From: Rhodospirillales bacterium
GTDB taxonomy: Bacteria; Pseudomonadota; Alphaproteobacteria; Rhodospirillales; Casp-alpha2
DNA length: 5,688 nucleotides
Direction of reading: 5' to 3'
NCBI GenBank assembly: GCA_030727885.1
Contig: JANRAT010000161.1
Location: forward strand, 1-5,688
Position numbers and translations under genes: made by a program. The notes beneath the pieces are model-generated. The model was not told where the DNA came from and made no database searches. It was given only the letters and a program-made list of their open reading frames with translations. The number at the start of each line of letters is the position of its first letter. Positions within the stretch are counted from its first letter, which is position 1. Below, one piece after another: positions 4,741-5,688 of the stretch.

Positions 4741-5688
4741 ATGGCGGTTTACACGGAAATTGATGATGATGCACTGATTGCCTTCATTGCCGATTACGGC
4801 ATTGGTGAGGTGTTGTCATGCAAGGGCATTGCCGAGGGCATTGAAAACTCTAATTTCATCGTCACGACAACCTCTGGGCCGTATATCCTGACGCTCTATG
4901 AGAAACGGGTAAAGATCGAAGATCTGCCGTTCTTTCTGGGTCTCATGGACCATCTGGCGGCGCATGGGATACCTTGTCCGGTCCCGATTAGAACCAAAAG
5001 CGGTGAAACCTTGCGTGAACTGGCGAACCGTCCAGCAGCGCTGGTCAGTTATCTGGCCGGGATGTGGCCGCGGCGACCGACGCCGGATCATTGTCGTCAG
5101 GTTGGGGATGCCCTGGCCCGCTTTCATTCGGCCGGTGAAGGCTTCCCGATCAGACGTTCAAATGCACTGGATGTGAATGCGTGGGGCGAGCTATTGAAGG
5201 CATCGGGGAATTTCGCCGATGACGTTCAAAGCGGCCTGTATGCGTACCTTGAGACGTCTTTAGAGATGATTACAGCCTGTTGGCCGGTCGGACTGCCGCA
5301 TGGGGTCATTCATGGGGATTTGTTCCCGGATAATGTATTTTTTCGCCAATCCCGTCTGTCCGGGGTGATCGATTTCTATTTTGCCTGCAACGACCGTTTT
5401 GCCTATGACATCGCCATCTGTCTGAATGCCTGGTGCTTTGAGCCGGATCTGAGCTTCAACATCACCAAGGCGCGGCGCTTGCTTGGCGGCTATCAGGATG
5501 TTCGCAAACTCGAAGACATGGAAGTCCAGGCCTTGCCGGTGCTGGCTCAGGGGGCGGCCATGCGGTTTCTGCTGACCCGGTTGTACGATTGGCTGAATAC
5601 CCCGGAAGAGGCTTTTGTGACGCCTAAAAGTCCAATGGAATATATCAAAAAACTTGAATTTCATCAGCACGTGAAAGGACCACAGTCC
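4741..5688 (+). CDS. thrB: Homoserine kinase, APH-fold type (3' end cut by window)
   Basis: This cytosolic enzyme phosphorylates L-homoserine with ATP to O-phospho-L-homoserine, the substrate of threonine synthase. It belongs to the aminoglycoside-phosphotransferase/choline-kinase fold (HSK2), not the GHMP-type ThrB of E. coli. The 316 visible residues begin MAVYTEIDDDALIAFIADYG. SCKGIAEGIENSNF (26-39) is the nucleotide-loop region, followed by YILTLYEKRVKIEDLPFFLG (48-67). The catalytic motif HGDLFPDN has His191, Asp193 and Asn198, and the metal-binding IDFYFACND has Asp211. LNAWCFEPDLSFNITKARR and FLLTRLYDWLNTP are family-typical C-terminal segments. It stays open to the last base with no stop. 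The family is about 315-325 residues long, so only a few codons should be missing. An in-frame TAA at 4729 makes 4741 the first usable ATG. No clear Shine-Dalgarno precedes it. It is divergent from the exported repeat protein. In many alphaproteobacteria thrB lies with ispH and rnhA, and ispH is not its immediate upstream neighbour here. Confidence 0.96.
   Translation, partial: MAVYTEIDDDALIAFIADYGIGEVLSCKGIAEGIENSNFIVTTTSGPYILTLYEKRVKIEDLPFFLGLMDHLAAHGIPCPVPIRTKSGETLRELANRPAALVSYLAGMWPRRPTPDHCRQVGDALARFHSAGEGFPIRRSNALDVNAWGELLKASGNFADDVQSGLYAYLETSLEMITACWPVGLPHGVIHGDLFPDNVFFRQSRLSGVIDFYFACNDRFAYDIAICLNAWCFEPDLSFNITKARRLLGGYQDVRKLEDMEVQALPVLAQGAAMRFLLTRLYDWLNTPEEAFVTPKSPMEYIKKLEFHQHVKGPQS

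Noticed and set aside
4816..5127. A 103-codon open frame on the minus strand
   Set aside because: It is antisense to the N-terminal half of thrB, with no recognisable product or ribosome-binding site.
5260..5670. A 136-codon open frame on the minus strand
   Set aside because: It is antisense to the catalytic half of thrB, whose HGDLFPDN and IDFYFACND motifs fix the real frame.

Overview
The window looks like a piece of an alphaproteobacterial chromosome, probably Rhodospirillales-like and of moderately high GC. This rests on an APH-fold homoserine kinase of the alphaproteobacterial type and on a gcvT-gcvH operon behind a tandem glycine riboswitch. The species cannot be named from the sequence. 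Coding is dense, codon use looks uniform, and I see no insertion sequence, phage gene, CRISPR array, tRNA or rRNA.

Layout from left to right. Bases 1-1563 (minus strand) hold gcvT followed by gcvH, with a possible gcvP start codon at the left edge. Bases 1564-1943 form a 380-bp non-coding leader. On the minus strand it holds a candidate promoter (TTGACC-17-AATGAT) whose -35 box lies in the loop of a 7-bp inverted repeat. Two tandem glycine aptamers follow, then a hairpin without a U-run, then a strong Shine-Dalgarno before the GTG start of gcvT. Bases 1944-4615 (minus strand) hold a probable three-gene unit, read from right to left. It encodes a 594-residue exported protein with a peptidoglycan-binding-like domain and about eleven TPR-like helical repeats, then a 79-residue double-CDGSH iron-sulfur protein, then a 187-residue lipoprotein. 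The lipoprotein start lies 2 nt after the CDGSH stop. Bases 4616-4740 are a divergent intergenic region. Bases 4741-5688 (plus strand) hold thrB, which runs off the right edge with no stop reached.

How the genes work together. GcvT and GcvH are two of the glycine cleavage system proteins, and the riboswitch would couple their synthesis to free glycine. ThrB makes O-phosphohomoserine for threonine synthesis and is transcribed separately. The three-gene unit has no assigned pathway. Two products are predicted to be exported (one periplasmic, one lipid-anchored) and the third is a small, probably cytosolic Fe-S protein, so shared transcription need not mean a shared complex.

Most of the window is ordinary, well-known biology. 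The parts that merit a second look are the regulatory architecture of the gcv leader, notably a 9-nt duplication linking aptamer 2 P1 to the gcvT ribosome-binding site, and the uncharacterised exported repeat protein/CDGSH/lipoprotein unit.
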